Source: Solibacillus silvestris_B (lineage in GTDB: Bacteria > Bacillota > Bacilli > Bacillales_A > Planococcaceae). Taken from it: DNA of 64,000 nucleotides. The stretch covers positions 1 to 64,000 of the forward strand of contig NZ_JBQCJW010000012.1 in the NCBI RefSeq assembly GCF_051967575.1, read 5' to 3'. Every line of letters starts with the position of its first letter. Position 1 is the first letter of the stretch. The position numbers and the translations under genes are program-made. The notes beneath the pieces were generated by a model. That model was not told the DNA's origin and searched no databases. It was given only the letters and a program-made list of their open reading frames with translations. Below, piece after piece: positions 50,244 through 59,622 of this stretch.

Positions 50244-50908
50244 TACCGGATTGAGCGCTTAACTTGATCTCCGAGCCGATAAGAGCGGACTCTTTTCATA
50301 CCAGAGGCGGGAATGAGCATCTTTTTATCGACGAGTTGAGACAGTAGTTTTTTTACCGTTTTGTCGCTTAGCTTTAAATATTCCCCGATTTCTTTAGGGG
50401 AAATTGATTCTCCTTTTCGAACCGCTAGCCGAAGTATTTCCTTTTCGATCATGGACAAAGATATCTGATCCAGTTCATCTCCCAGCCATTGTCCAATTAC
50501 TTGTTGAATAATTTGTTGACATCGGCGAGGCTTCTCCTTTACTTGATCATAAGAAAAGCGGATCACGGTCCATCCGTCAATCACCAACTGATTTTGACGT
50601 TCCAGATTGTCGGAAAATTGCCATCTGCTTATGTTCTTTAGATGCGGACCATACCCGTCGATCTCAAAACATATGCGGATGCCGGGACGAATATAGGCGA
50701 AATCCAAATACCTTTTGCCATCCTTAAAATCATCAATTTCATATTCCGGATGAAGATACGTGAAGTGGAAAAATAACGGCCACCATACTTGCATCAAAAA
50801 CAACATTTCAGCCTGATTGTGCCCTTCTTGTAAGCGCCGCAGCCTTTCACCGGTTCTTACCTGTAGATGAGCATTCAAAAAAGATTGATATCCTTCTTCA
50901 AATCCCAT
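50243..50908 (-). CDS. PD-(D/E)XK-like (DUF559/Vsr-type) nuclease with winged helix
   Basis: 221 aa. Residues about 60-125 resemble the DUF559/very-short-patch-repair fold: YLDFAYIRPGIRICFEIDGYG gives the D...ExD core and RQNQLVIDGWTVIRFSYDQV the following strand. Residues 150-215 form a winged helix (SPKEIGEYLKLSDKTVKKLL). AGGAGGG site before ATG. Downstream it abuts the four-palindrome element. A decayed copy lies 300 bp away (51242-51363). Nuclease activity is inferred from fold; role unknown. Confidence 0.75.
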   Translation of the reverse strand: MGFEEGYQSFLNAHLQVRTGERLRRLQEGHNQAEMLFLMQVWWPLFFHFTYLHPEYEIDDFKDGKRYLDFAYIRPGIRICFEIDGYGPHLKNISRWQFSDNLERQNQLVIDGWTVIRFSYDQVKEKPRRCQQIIQQVIGQWLGDELDQISLSMIEKEILRLAVRKGESISPKEIGEYLKLSDKTVKKLLSQLVDKKMLIPASGMKRVRSYRLGDQVKRSIR

Positions 50909-51207
50909 AATAGGATCCCTCCTGCTATCTGATGGTTATGTCCTCAATTTCCTCTACTATCAAATTTCACATAAATTCGATGCTGCTAATAAATCTTTTC
51001 TATGCTTTATTCATTTAAACTTTGGGCAGATCTTTAAATTTAATGACGCTATTGTGAGTGAAAATGAAAGGTTGAATGTGGCTTAAATTTTAGAAAACCA
51101 AAAAGGGGATGAAACAATAATAAGAGAATTTGAGGATAGAATTACTTTTAGTTTAATAAAATTCCTGCGTTTGTCAAACCGTTTTCTTTTTAGTATATAT
51201 TTAATTG

Positions 51208-51230
51208 ATAGGCGGAATTTCTCTGTCTAT
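51208..51230. repeat. Single palindrome of the composite family
   Basis: ATAGGCGGAATTTCTCTGTC plus TAT, unit-2 type with one mismatch, located at the 3' side of the decayed nuclease copy, the same relative place as the element at 50219-50243. Confidence 0.7.
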
Positions 51231-51241
51231 TGATCAGATTA

Positions 51242-51363
51242 TTAGATTGATGGCTTAACTTGATTTTCCCGGCCTCTCTTAATATAAAAAGTATTCAGGC
51301 CTTCTTGTAATCATTCACCAGTTCCCGCATTCAAGAAGCTTGATATCCCTCTGCAAATTCCAT
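51242..51363 (-). pseudogene. Internally deleted duplicate of the nuclease gene
   Basis: Minus strand begins ATG GAA TTT GCA GAG GGA TAT CAA and reads MEFAEGYQAS then stop, against MGFEEGYQSF in the intact gene; further on, GAACTGGTGAA and CAAGAAGG correspond to the RTGERL..LQEG region. The 3' part reads NQVKPSI then stop, matching DQVKRSIR. The middle (about 540 bp) is missing. The rest of the 50909-51588 gap has no gene. Confidence 0.65.
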
Positions 51364-51588
51364 TGAATTCTTCCTAGCTAATTGTCATGTTCCCGCCGCT
51401 TATATATTTTATAGACACCCTTAATTTCACCAATTTTTACATTACAAAACAAATCCCCCTTCAATTATTTCGCTCGCCTTACTGCATTAAAAGCTCTGCA
51501 TAGAAATGAATAATCTCTCTCATAGGAAGGGAATCCGCTCCGTTTTGTTGAATATATTTTTGATGAATAGATAGGAGGGAGAGGCAAA

Positions 51589-51939
51589 ATGAAAGATTTA
51601 GTAAAGAGAATCGATACTGTATTTGTAGAGGTGCGTGATTTGGATCATTCAATAAAATGGTATTCAGAAATATTGGGATTGACTATGAGATGGAATCAGC
51701 ATGGGTATGCTGCCTTCACTGTAGGGGAAACTTCACTCACCCTTGTACAATCAGCAGATGTTAAACCCGCCAGACACTCCCCGTTCAACTTCTTTACAAC
51801 AAATATAGAGGAAGTGCATAAGTTCCTTGCAGCAAACAGAGTGGACACAGAAAACATTGCCGATTATGGAAATATGAGGACATTCGATTTTAAAGATCCG
51901 GATGGCCATATTCTTGGCTTCTGTCAATTTGATGAATAA
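51589..51939 (+). CDS. VOC-family (glyoxalase-fold) protein
   Basis: 116 aa, one full VOC module: VFVEVRDLDHSIKWYSEILG at the start and DFKDPDGHILGFCQF at the end. Metal-binding His/Glu positions are partly kept. Could be a lyase, dioxygenase or drug-binding protein; cannot be narrowed. Strong AGGAGGGAG site. Own terminator. Confidence 0.88.
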   Translation: MKDLVKRIDTVFVEVRDLDHSIKWYSEILGLTMRWNQHGYAAFTVGETSLTLVQSADVKPARHSPFNFFTTNIEEVHKFLAANRVDTENIADYGNMRTFDFKDPDGHILGFCQFDE

Positions 51940-51944
51940 AAATT

Positions 51945-51969
51945 AAGTAGGGGATTCCCTGCTTTTTTT
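51945..51969 (+). terminator. Terminator of the VOC gene
   Basis: AGTAGGGGA / TCCCTGCT with no loop beyond a few bases, then TTTTTTT. Confidence 0.8.
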
Positions 51970-52220
51970 GTTCTGCATGGAATTATATGAATGTCCCTTC
52001 TTTGAACCATATGCCGAGGGGGGGTCATAGCTGATGCATTGTACTATACATGAAAAATCTGTCCATTCGCGGAGCGTGCTTGAGTTAACAATTCCCTTAA
52101 TTTTTAAAATAAAGCATCTCCTTTATAGACAGCATTTCTTCCGTGGAATACTCTATTTTTGCATCGATAACATAAAAGGCAATTGCTCTAATTGAACAAT
52201 AAAGCCAAAAGAGGTCTTCA

Positions 52221-52877
52221 TTAAACTTTCTTGATATACTCATATACTTCTTTAGTTTGTATATTAAGCAGTTGCGAAATTTCCGTTAATTTCTTCCCTT
52301 CTTTTTTCATTTTCTGAATTTTTGTCTTTAATGATTCTTCGTATTCTTCGGCGATTTCAAATAATGGATTCAATAAAGATTCCCATATATCCAAATCAGC
52401 ATATTCGTCTTTTTCAGAAAAATTATTTAGCAACGCTCTCAATTCCTTATTTTGTATAGTTCGTTTCCCATTCACTATTCCCTTTTCAGTAAGGAAACCA
52501 GCAATATCTTTTAAAATATAAAAAAAGGATTCCATTGAATTTGCAAGGAAACTGCCAGCACCCCAGCTGCCCATTCCATGCATCAGAATTGATACGGGAC
52601 ATCCATTTTCATTCAATTCAATAATAATCGGATCTCCACACATAGTTTCATATGCAATAACTATCCAATAATCATCCCAACTGTGCTTCTCATCGGTCAC
52701 AAGAGAGTTTCCATCAGAATCAATGCTATATCCGATTTGATATTCAGCCAATTGTTCAAAAGGAAAAACTTCAAAATTTACGTAATTCTTAATTTTTTTA
52801 TATTCTAGGTTGATGAATGCTAGATTTTTCTTAATTTCTGCTTTTTGATGATAAGAATAAAACTTTGTTAAGGACAA
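52221..52877 (-). CDS. SUKH/SMI1-KNR4 superfamily protein
   Basis: 218 aa. The central DDYWIVIAYETMCGDPIIIE and VSILMHGMGSWGAGSFLANS with MESFFYIL fit the SUKH fold; the C-terminus looks like a short helix-turn-helix (KKLTEISQLLNIQTKEVYEY). SUKH proteins are often immunity proteins to polymorphic toxins, but no toxin gene is adjacent. TTG start about 11 nt after GGGAG. The downstream 280 bp has no gene. Confidence 0.75.
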   Translation of the reverse strand: MSLTKFYSYHQKAEIKKNLAFINLEYKKIKNYVNFEVFPFEQLAEYQIGYSIDSDGNSLVTDEKHSWDDYWIVIAYETMCGDPIIIELNENGCPVSILMHGMGSWGAGSFLANSMESFFYILKDIAGFLTEKGIVNGKRTIQNKELRALLNNFSEKDEYADLDIWESLLNPLFEIAEEYEESLKTKIQKMKKEGKKLTEISQLLNIQTKEVYEYIKKV

Positions 52878-53104
52878 ATTTTTTACACTCCCATTCTCAC
52901 TTTATATTTGCCGTCATTTTTAAGGCAAAACTGTTATTAATAAACCGCAGCGAATGTCTAGGTTTATCCCCAAACGAAACGCCGTATATTATAGCACCTT
53001 TCTTATATAACAAATATTTGGATGAAGATGGTTTTAATCAATCTTTATTTCAATCTTTGAATTTAATTAAAAGACTGTCAGTATGCTTATTTTTTTCCAT
53101 TTCT

Positions 53105-53320
53105 CTATAATAACGCGTTTCGATATCTTAAACTATTTTGCGGCAATGTAAATATTCCCTGCTCCAATTCATCCAGTACACGATAAAATGTTTCATATGC
53201 CAGCTCATACTGCTGTGGTGTAATCCAATTTTTTTCAAGCGCTTGCTGTAATTCGCCTTCATCCTTTTTAATCACTTCACCGGTCGGCAGCACTATAATA
53301 TCTAAAAACAAATCCTCCAT
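53105..53320 (-). pseudogene. DUF402-family C-terminal fragment
   Basis: 71 aa beginning MEDLFLDIIVLPTGEVIKKD and continuing EGELQQALEKNWITPQQYEL: this is the usual last third of DUF402 (FomD-like phosphatase) proteins. The beta-barrel portion is missing and no Shine-Dalgarno sequence precedes the ATG, so it is probably a remnant. Confidence 0.55.
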
Positions 53321-53361
53321 AAAATCATTTCAATACACCCTATATTAACCTCTGCATAGCT

Positions 53362-53400
53362 AAAAGGACGAAAATCCAAATCATTTTCGTCCTCTATTTT
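53362..53400 (-). terminator. Terminator of the ROK gene
   Basis: AGGACGAAAAT / ATTTTCGTCCT perfect 11-bp stem with TTTTAGC tail on the minus strand. Confidence 0.9.
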
Positions 53401-54557
53401 TATACTTCCATTTCAGCTTTTTGCACAAACATGGCCGCACCCTTTACTACACCGATTGTATTCAGCTCAGAAAATTTGATCTGTATGTCCGGTCCAATTT
53501 CACGCCAAATATGCTTTTCGCACTTTGCCAGAAGTATTTGCTGCATTGCCGGATTATTATCAAGCACTTCCCCTGATACAATGATTTCGTCCGGCTCATA
53601 AACACAAATCAAGTTGTTGATCGTAATCGATAAGTATGTGGCAACATGTTCAATAACTGTCATTGCCCAGGACTGATTTTCATGTATCCCTTCCACGATT
53701 TTTTCCAGCGTATTGTAAATTGGCTGTTCATGGACAGGAATGAGTGCACGTAATGCCGATTCGCGCAAATAAAGTGATAGGCATCCTCGATTTCCACAGC
53801 TGCAAGTCTCGCCAAACGGGGAAATCGTAAAATGATTAATTTCCCCTGCGTTGTTTTTGAGACCTCGGTAAATTTCCCCGTTCAGCATAATCGCGGCACC
53901 AGTACCACTCCCAACTCCGATTAAAATGCTGTTTTTTTGCACTGGATCTGCAAATGCAGCCGATTCCGCAACAATTTGCATTTTTAATTCATTGTCGATG
54001 ACGATAGGACATTGGAAATGGTTCTCCAAATCTGCTTGAATCGGTCTATTTTTCCACTTCAATTGCTCTGAAATAAGAACAATGCCTTGCTGTTGATCGA
54101 TTCGGCCAGGTATTCCAATCCCGATCCCCAGCAAATTGTCTGACTGTATTTCATTTTTCTGGATGAAATGACGAAGTTCAAACACAAGCATCTCCACTAC
54201 ACTTTCATAGTGTTCAATATGTTGAAGCGGAATTTCAATGAAATCAACGAGTTCGCAAATAAAGTTCAGAAGCCCCATGCGAAATTTCGTACGGTCAATT
54301 TCTATCCCGATTGAATAACGCGCTGCAGGGTTTAAATTAATTAATGTCGGTCGCCTTCCAATTGCGGTTTCTTCGCTCATTGCTTCTATTATAAAGTTTT
54401 CCTCAATAAGTTCCTGCACAATGCGCGTAATTGTTGTTGGACTCATTTTAGTGATTTTCGCTAATTGAATTCTGGAAATTGGTTCATGATTCCGTATCAT
54501 ATCAAGCACAACTTTCCGATTTTGCTTCTTCATTTGCACTTGATCTTGCTTTAACAT
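53400..54557 (-). CDS. ROK-family transcriptional regulator
   Basis: 385 aa. N-terminal winged helix (ISRIQLAKITKMSPTTITRI) then ROK sugar-kinase-like domain with zinc motif CSCGNRGCLS and GVGSGTGAAIM. NagC/XylR/Mlc type: senses a sugar or sugar phosphate and represses uptake and catabolic genes. GAGGTGA site. Lies 176 nt downstream of the dehydrogenase-transporter operon on the same strand and is the obvious candidate regulator of it. No operator was identified. Confidence 0.9.
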   Translation of the reverse strand: MLKQDQVQMKKQNRKVVLDMIRNHEPISRIQLAKITKMSPTTITRIVQELIEENFIIEAMSEETAIGRRPTLINLNPAARYSIGIEIDRTKFRMGLLNFICELVDFIEIPLQHIEHYESVVEMLVFELRHFIQKNEIQSDNLLGIGIGIPGRIDQQQGIVLISEQLKWKNRPIQADLENHFQCPIVIDNELKMQIVAESAAFADPVQKNSILIGVGSGTGAAIMLNGEIYRGLKNNAGEINHFTISPFGETCSCGNRGCLSLYLRESALRALIPVHEQPIYNTLEKIVEGIHENQSWAMTVIEHVATYLSITINNLICVYEPDEIIVSGEVLDNNPAMQQILLAKCEKHIWREIGPDIQIKFSELNTIGVVKGAAMFVQKAEMEV

Positions 54558-54733
54558 GTTCGCGTCACCTCTTTATTTATACATCTGTATAAATTTTACT
54601 GTCTTTAAAATACCCTGTATAGGACATTTTTTGATTAAGTGTGAACGATTTTAAAATTGCTGCATAAGACTATGCGAGCTTTTGTATGTTAGTTGAACCA
54701 TGTACACCATTTTCATCTCAATGCATGAACCGC

Positions 54734-55810
54734 TTATATTGTCGTTTCGAGCTCGTAATGCACTTCTTTGCCTGTTGCGGCAGATGTATATATGCCATCA
54801 AGTATTTTCATAATTTCCACTCCATCTTCAACCGGCGCTTCAGATGATTTGTTGTGAATGCATGCTTCAACAAAACTATCAATCTCGCTTTGGAATGCGG
54901 CATTGAAATCAAATGTCAAATGGTCGATTTGCGGATGCATATTTAAAATCGTATCGAATTCCTCCGTCACAATTTTCAGCTCTGGCTCAAGCTCGGCACC
55001 GCCCTTTGTTCCGAACAATTTCACGCTGATCTCATCTTTCGTTGCATGCAGGGTAAATGAGACATCGACCATTAACGATGCGCCATTTTCAAATGTAATA
55101 ATGGCATTCGCCAAATCCTCCACTGTGTTTTGTGATGCATCATAGTCTGCAGCTTTATAAAATGACAAGTTTTTCACATTGCTGCGGTTGCCTAAATGAT
55201 GGTACGTATTGCCCGAAACCTTCACGACTTTCGGTTTCCCCATCAAGTACCAGCAAATATCGATAATATGCACCCCAAGATCGATTAATGGCCCACCGCC
55301 TGAACGCTCCACATCTGCAAACCAGCCCCCCGGATTGCCCAGTCGACGTGTGCATGTAGCTTTCGCATAGTAAATATCCCCTAAACGCCCGGCTTCGATG
55401 AATTGCTTTAACACTTTTGTATTCGTCGCAAAACGTCTAACATAACCAACTTGAAACACTTTTTGTGCCATTTGCGCAGCTTGCTGGATATTTAAGCTTT
55501 GTTCATACGTAAGCGCAATCGGCTTTTCCACCAATACATGCTTGCCGCTTTGTAAAATTTTTATGGAAAAATCAGCATGGGTATTATTCCATGTACAAAT
55601 GCTTACCGCATCAAGCTCGTTGTCGTTCAATAAATCATCGAGCGCAGCATACACTTTTTTTGCTCCAAACTGCTCTGCCTTTTCCTTGGCGCGCTCTATT
55701 GATAAATCATAGACGCCATATAGCTCTGCCTGCTCATTTTTTTCATAGGAGCCTAAGTGGAATTCTGAAATGGACCCTGTTCCAATAACGGCTACTTTCA
55801 ATTTGCTCAT
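54734..55810 (-). CDS. Gfo/Idh/MocA family oxidoreductase
   Basis: 358 aa. N-terminal Rossmann motif VAVIGTGSISEFHL; VLVEKPIALT holds the catalytic EKP Lys; GPLIDLGVHIIDICWYL is the conserved substrate-domain motif with the His. NAD(P)-dependent oxidation of a sugar or inositol-like compound. ATG at 55810 overlaps the preceding gene by 4 nt (ATGA), so translation is coupled. Works with the TIM-barrel isomerase encoded just upstream. Confidence 0.93.
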   Translation of the reverse strand: MSKLKVAVIGTGSISEFHLGSYEKNEQAELYGVYDLSIERAKEKAEQFGAKKVYAALDDLLNDNELDAVSICTWNNTHADFSIKILQSGKHVLVEKPIALTYEQSLNIQQAAQMAQKVFQVGYVRRFATNTKVLKQFIEAGRLGDIYYAKATCTRRLGNPGGWFADVERSGGGPLIDLGVHIIDICWYLMGKPKVVKVSGNTYHHLGNRSNVKNLSFYKAADYDASQNTVEDLANAIITFENGASLMVDVSFTLHATKDEISVKLFGTKGGAELEPELKIVTEEFDTILNMHPQIDHLTFDFNAAFQSEIDSFVEACIHNKSSEAPVEDGVEIMKILDGIYTSAATGKEVHYELETTI

Positions 55811-56703
55811 ACATTCACTTCCTCCGCAATTTCGCATTCATTCCATAAACGGCGTAAATTATCCATGCCTAATCTCGACCCTAATGTGCAGTCTTCCATC
55901 CCCTCGAATTCTACAATCAAATAGCCGTCATAGCCTGAACCTTTAACAATTTTAATGATTTCCCGCATATTGATGTCGCCGTGTCCGATAATGGCACCGC
56001 GAATATAGTTGTCCTGCACTGTTCTAAACCATTCGCCGCCGCCTGGGTTCTCATAGTATGGGCGAATGTAAAAGTCTTTGAAATGCACCCGTGCCGCATA
56101 TGGAATATTCTTTTTCACGCCTACCAATGGTTCTTCATCGATACATAGGAAATTGCCGATATCCAGCGTCGTTTTGAAATTGTCGCGATTAACAGCATGG
56201 ATGATTGACTGGACACGGTCACTTGATTGCACATTGAAGCCATGGTTTTCAATTGTCGTCGTGATGCCGAATTGCTTCGCATAATCTGCAAGCAGTTGAC
56301 TGCCGCGCACCATTTTATCAAAATGCTCATTGTAATAATGAATGGTCATATCTTCTTTCGGAATCGTAAATAGTGTAACATCATGGCGCAATACTTTAAT
56401 GCCCATGAAATGGATGACGTCGATATGTTTTTTCAGCCGCTCAACTTCCTCCAGCAGCGCCTCTTCCGTTTCTTGAACGAAATTCGCCGGCAATGAATAG
56501 CCCGATAACTCCAATCCGAGCTCTTCCGCAGTATCTTTAATTTTTTGTGCAAGCTCATAATTATCGACTACCGAAAATTCATACGGCACCAATTCCACAT
56601 GCTCCCCGCCGTTTTCTTTCACCCAGTGCAATACATCGATGACATCCATTTCACCATCGCGCATTTTCTTCACCAAACTATACGTGCTTAATCCAATTTT
56701 CAT
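55807..56703 (-). CDS. Sugar phosphate isomerase/epimerase-like TIM barrel
   Basis: 298 aa xylose-isomerase-like/AP-endonuclease-2 fold. MKIGLSTYSLVKKM start, EHVELVPYEF, TTIENHGFNVQSS (metal ligand Glu), LDIGNFLCIDEEP, VHFKDFYIRP and YLIVEFEGMED supply the typical metal site. Acts as isomerase, epimerase or dehydratase on a sugar. ATG at 56703; AAAGGAG overlaps the in-frame ATG at 56712. Seventh position of the transporter operon. Confidence 0.88.
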   Translation of the reverse strand: MKIGLSTYSLVKKMRDGEMDVIDVLHWVKENGGEHVELVPYEFSVVDNYELAQKIKDTAEELGLELSGYSLPANFVQETEEALLEEVERLKKHIDVIHFMGIKVLRHDVTLFTIPKEDMTIHYYNEHFDKMVRGSQLLADYAKQFGITTTIENHGFNVQSSDRVQSIIHAVNRDNFKTTLDIGNFLCIDEEPLVGVKKNIPYAARVHFKDFYIRPYYENPGGGEWFRTVQDNYIRGAIIGHGDINMREIIKIVKGSGYDGYLIVEFEGMEDCTLGSRLGMDNLRRLWNECEIAEEVNV

Positions 56704-56729
56704 ATTTTCCATCTCCTTTTATGCAATGT

Positions 56730-57722
56730 TTATACTTGTGCCTGCTCTTTTATTCCATTCATTAAATGGCACGCAACTGCTTGTTTGCCGTTCACTTGCT
56801 CCATCACCGGAATGTCCTTTTTGCAAATATCCATCGCATACGGGCATCTCGTATGGAATGTACAGCCGCTTGGCGGATTTTTCGGATTCGGGATATCCCC
56901 TTTCAGAATAATCTTCTCGCGGCGAAGTGTCGGGTCGGCTATCGGCACAGAGGATAAAAGAGCCTGTGTATATGGATGCTGCGGGTTATTGAATATCGCA
57001 TCCTTCTCGCCCTGCTCGACAATGGTGCCTAAATACATCACCCCGACCCGATGGCTAATATGTTCAACAACGCTTAAATCATGTGAAATAAACAAATACG
57101 ATAAATTGAATTCCTGCTGCAATCTTTTCAATAAATTCAGTATTTGCGATTGGATCGATACATCGAGCGCCGATACTGGTTCATCAGCAATGATCAGTTT
57201 CGGTTTAGTGATCAATGCCCGGGCAATGCCAATCCGCTGACGCTGCCCTCCACTGAATTCATGGGCATAGCGGTTTGCCTGCTCGACATTCAGCCCTACT
57301 ACTTCCAGCATTTCATAAACTAGTCTTTCGCGCTCCTGTTTCGAAAACTTCGTATGAATGACTAGGGGCTCCGCGATTAAATCCTTCACCTTCATCCTCG
57401 GATTCAACGATGCATAAGGGTCTTGGAAAATCATTTGAACCGTTTCACGTAATTCGGTCAGCTCGCCATACTTTGCGTTTGCCACATCTTGACCGTTTAC
57501 TAGTATTTTTCCTGCCGTCGGATCGATAAGCCTTGTAATTAAACGTCCTGTCGTTGATTTTCCGCAGCCGCTTTCGCCAACGAGACTAAATGTTTCGCCT
57601 TGCTTAATGTCAAATGATACATCGACCACCGCATTGACGAATTCCTTTTTTTCGAATAAGCCACCCCCAACCTGAAATTGCTTTTTCAAGTTCTGAACAG
57701 AAATAATGCTAGCCATGTACAT
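56730..57722 (-). CDS. Oligopeptide-type ABC transporter ATPase (OppF/DppF-like)
   Basis: 330 aa. Walker A GESGCGKSTTG, signature FSGGQRQRIGIARAL, Walker B LIIADEPVSALD, H-loop FISHDL. The C-terminal oligopeptide-transporter domain has the Cys-rich CTFHTRCPYAMDIC. ATG overlaps the end of the OppD-like gene by 14 nt. Pairs with that ATPase to drive import. Confidence 0.95.
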   Translation of the reverse strand: MYMASIISVQNLKKQFQVGGGLFEKKEFVNAVVDVSFDIKQGETFSLVGESGCGKSTTGRLITRLIDPTAGKILVNGQDVANAKYGELTELRETVQMIFQDPYASLNPRMKVKDLIAEPLVIHTKFSKQERERLVYEMLEVVGLNVEQANRYAHEFSGGQRQRIGIARALITKPKLIIADEPVSALDVSIQSQILNLLKRLQQEFNLSYLFISHDLSVVEHISHRVGVMYLGTIVEQGEKDAIFNNPQHPYTQALLSSVPIADPTLRREKIILKGDIPNPKNPPSGCTFHTRCPYAMDICKKDIPVMEQVNGKQAVACHLMNGIKEQAQV

Positions 57723-58704
57723 GATTCACTTCCTTTGCCTCATAAAGCCAACAAGCACATTTCGCCTGGGATCCGACTTCATGCATTGCCGGCTCCTGCT
57801 TTAAACAAATATTCATTGCCATTTCACAGCGTGGCGCGAATTTGCATCCTGCCGGCATATTCATTGGTGATGGCACTTGCCCTTTAATTGAATCAAGCTC
57901 ATCCTTGCTTTCGCCTAGCTTCGGAACAGATGCGATCAACCCTTTCGTATACGGATGCTTTGGATTTGCAAACAATTCAAAGACCGTTGCCTCTTCAACT
58001 ACTTCGCCGGCATACATGACAACGACACGGTCACACATTTCCGCCACAACCCCTAAGTCATGGGTAATCAATAAAATGGCTGTATCATTTTCTTCCTTCA
58101 GCTTTTTCATAAGCTGCAAAATCTGAGCCTGAATTGTTACATCGAGCGCCGTTGTTGGCTCATCTGCAATGAGCAGGCTTGGATGACATGCCATTGCCAT
58201 CGCAATCATGACACGCTGCCTCATCCCGCCGGATAACTGGTGTGGATGCTCGTGCATAATCTCCTCTGCCCGGCCGATTCCCACTTTTTCCAGCATATCG
58301 ACTGCATGCAGCACTGCTCGCTTTTTGTCGTAGCCTAAATGCAATCGAATGACTTCGGTTAGCTGCTTTCCGATTTTCATCACTGGATTTAACGACGTCA
58401 TCGGCTCTTGGAATATCATCGACAGATTTTTGCCGCGCAGCTTCCGCAATTCTTTTTCGGAAAGTTTCGTCAGCTCTTGATTGTCGAATTTAATGGAACC
58501 AGCATCAATCGTTCCCGTCGTGCCGTGGAATAATCGCATTATCGATAAGGAGGTTATGCTTTTGCCACTGCCGGATTCGCCTACTAGCCCGAGCACCTCA
58601 CCCTTTCGAATCATAAAATTGACACCGCGCAAAATTTTGATTTGCTGCCTGTCTCGCTGAAAGGATGTTTCTAACTGGTGTACTTCCAATAATGTTCGTG
58701 ACAT
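57709..58704 (-). CDS. Oligopeptide-type ABC transporter ATPase (OppD/DppD-like)
   Basis: 331 aa. Walker A GESGSGKSITSL, signature LSGGMRQRVMIAMAM, Walker B LLIADEPTTALD, H-loop LITHDLG; C-terminal CKFAPRCEMAMNIC domain. ATG at 58704 fits TAAGGGGGG; the upstream in-frame ATG is too close. Same operon as permeases and binding protein. Confidence 0.95.
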   Translation of the reverse strand: MSRTLLEVHQLETSFQRDRQQIKILRGVNFMIRKGEVLGLVGESGSGKSITSLSIMRLFHGTTGTIDAGSIKFDNQELTKLSEKELRKLRGKNLSMIFQEPMTSLNPVMKIGKQLTEVIRLHLGYDKKRAVLHAVDMLEKVGIGRAEEIMHEHPHQLSGGMRQRVMIAMAMACHPSLLIADEPTTALDVTIQAQILQLMKKLKEENDTAILLITHDLGVVAEMCDRVVVMYAGEVVEEATVFELFANPKHPYTKGLIASVPKLGESKDELDSIKGQVPSPMNMPAGCKFAPRCEMAMNICLKQEPAMHEVGSQAKCACWLYEAKEVNHVHG

Positions 58705-58716
58705 ATACATCCCCCC

Positions 58717-59610
58717 TTAACTGTTCTTTGTTTTTGGATCCAGTACATCGCGCAATCCGTCACCGACAAGGTTAAACGCTAACACTGTCAAGAAAATCGC
58801 AATTCCCGGCATAATGACAACATGTGAGTTCGTTCCCAAGTAATCACGTCCGCTGCTTAGCATGACGCCCCATTCAGGTGTTTCCGGACTTGCCCCCAAT
58901 CCTAAGAAGCTTAAGCTGGATGCCGCCAAAATCGCTGTACCGATACGCATTGTCACAAAGATAATCAGTTCGCTGATCGTTTCAGGGAAAACATGCTTAA
59001 AAATAATGCGTGTGCGCGATGCCCCCATCGAACGAGCCGCTTCTACATATACATTTTCCTTTGCATTCAGTGTTGCTCCACGAACAAGTCTGGCAAACGA
59101 AGGAATACTGAAAATCATTACCGCAATAATCACGTTATTAATACCGGGCCCCAAAATCGCCACAATCGCAATCGCCAGCAGCAAATCCGGGAATGAAAAC
59201 ATAATGTCGCAAATACGCATAATCAACTTGTCGATCCAGCCCCCGAAATAGCCGCTGATCAATCCTAAAACCGTCCCAAAAATCAGGCCTAAAAAAACGG
59301 CGCTGAAACTGACGAGCAGCGAAATTTTCGTGCCCACTACGAGGCGGCTGAAAATATCGCGGCCATATTCATCGGTGCCGGCAAAATGCGCCGCGCTTGG
59401 TCCTTCCAAAATGACATCGTAATTCGGCTCATAAGGATCGTATTGAACGATATATGGTCCAATAAAAGCGACAACAATTAACAGCAAAATGAACACACTT
59501 GCGATGAGCGCGACTTTTTTGCGCTTAAAATTCGTCCAAAATTCTTTCACAGGAGAATATTCCACGACCGGTTTCACCTGGTCTTTGCTTTCAATAACAG
59601 TAGTTGACAT
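58717..59610 (-). CDS. ABC transporter permease (OppC/DppC-like)
   Basis: 297 aa with about six membrane spans. N-terminal OppC segment (LIASVFILLLIVVAFIGPYI), then GTDEYGRDIFSRLVVGTKIS and the EAA loop EAARSMGASRTRIIFKHVFP. AAGGAGG before ATG. Confidence 0.95.
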   Translation of the reverse strand: MSTTVIESKDQVKPVVEYSPVKEFWTNFKRKKVALIASVFILLLIVVAFIGPYIVQYDPYEPNYDVILEGPSAAHFAGTDEYGRDIFSRLVVGTKISLLVSFSAVFLGLIFGTVLGLISGYFGGWIDKLIMRICDIMFSFPDLLLAIAIVAILGPGINNVIIAVMIFSIPSFARLVRGATLNAKENVYVEAARSMGASRTRIIFKHVFPETISELIIFVTMRIGTAILAASSLSFLGLGASPETPEWGVMLSSGRDYLGTNSHVVIMPGIAIFLTVLAFNLVGDGLRDVLDPKTKNS

Positions 59611-59622
59611 AAGTAAGCCTCC

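Noticed and set aside
52865..53110. 81-codon plus-strand ORF between the SUKH and DUF402 genes
   Set aside because: No Shine-Dalgarno sequence, low-complexity ends, no recognisable family.
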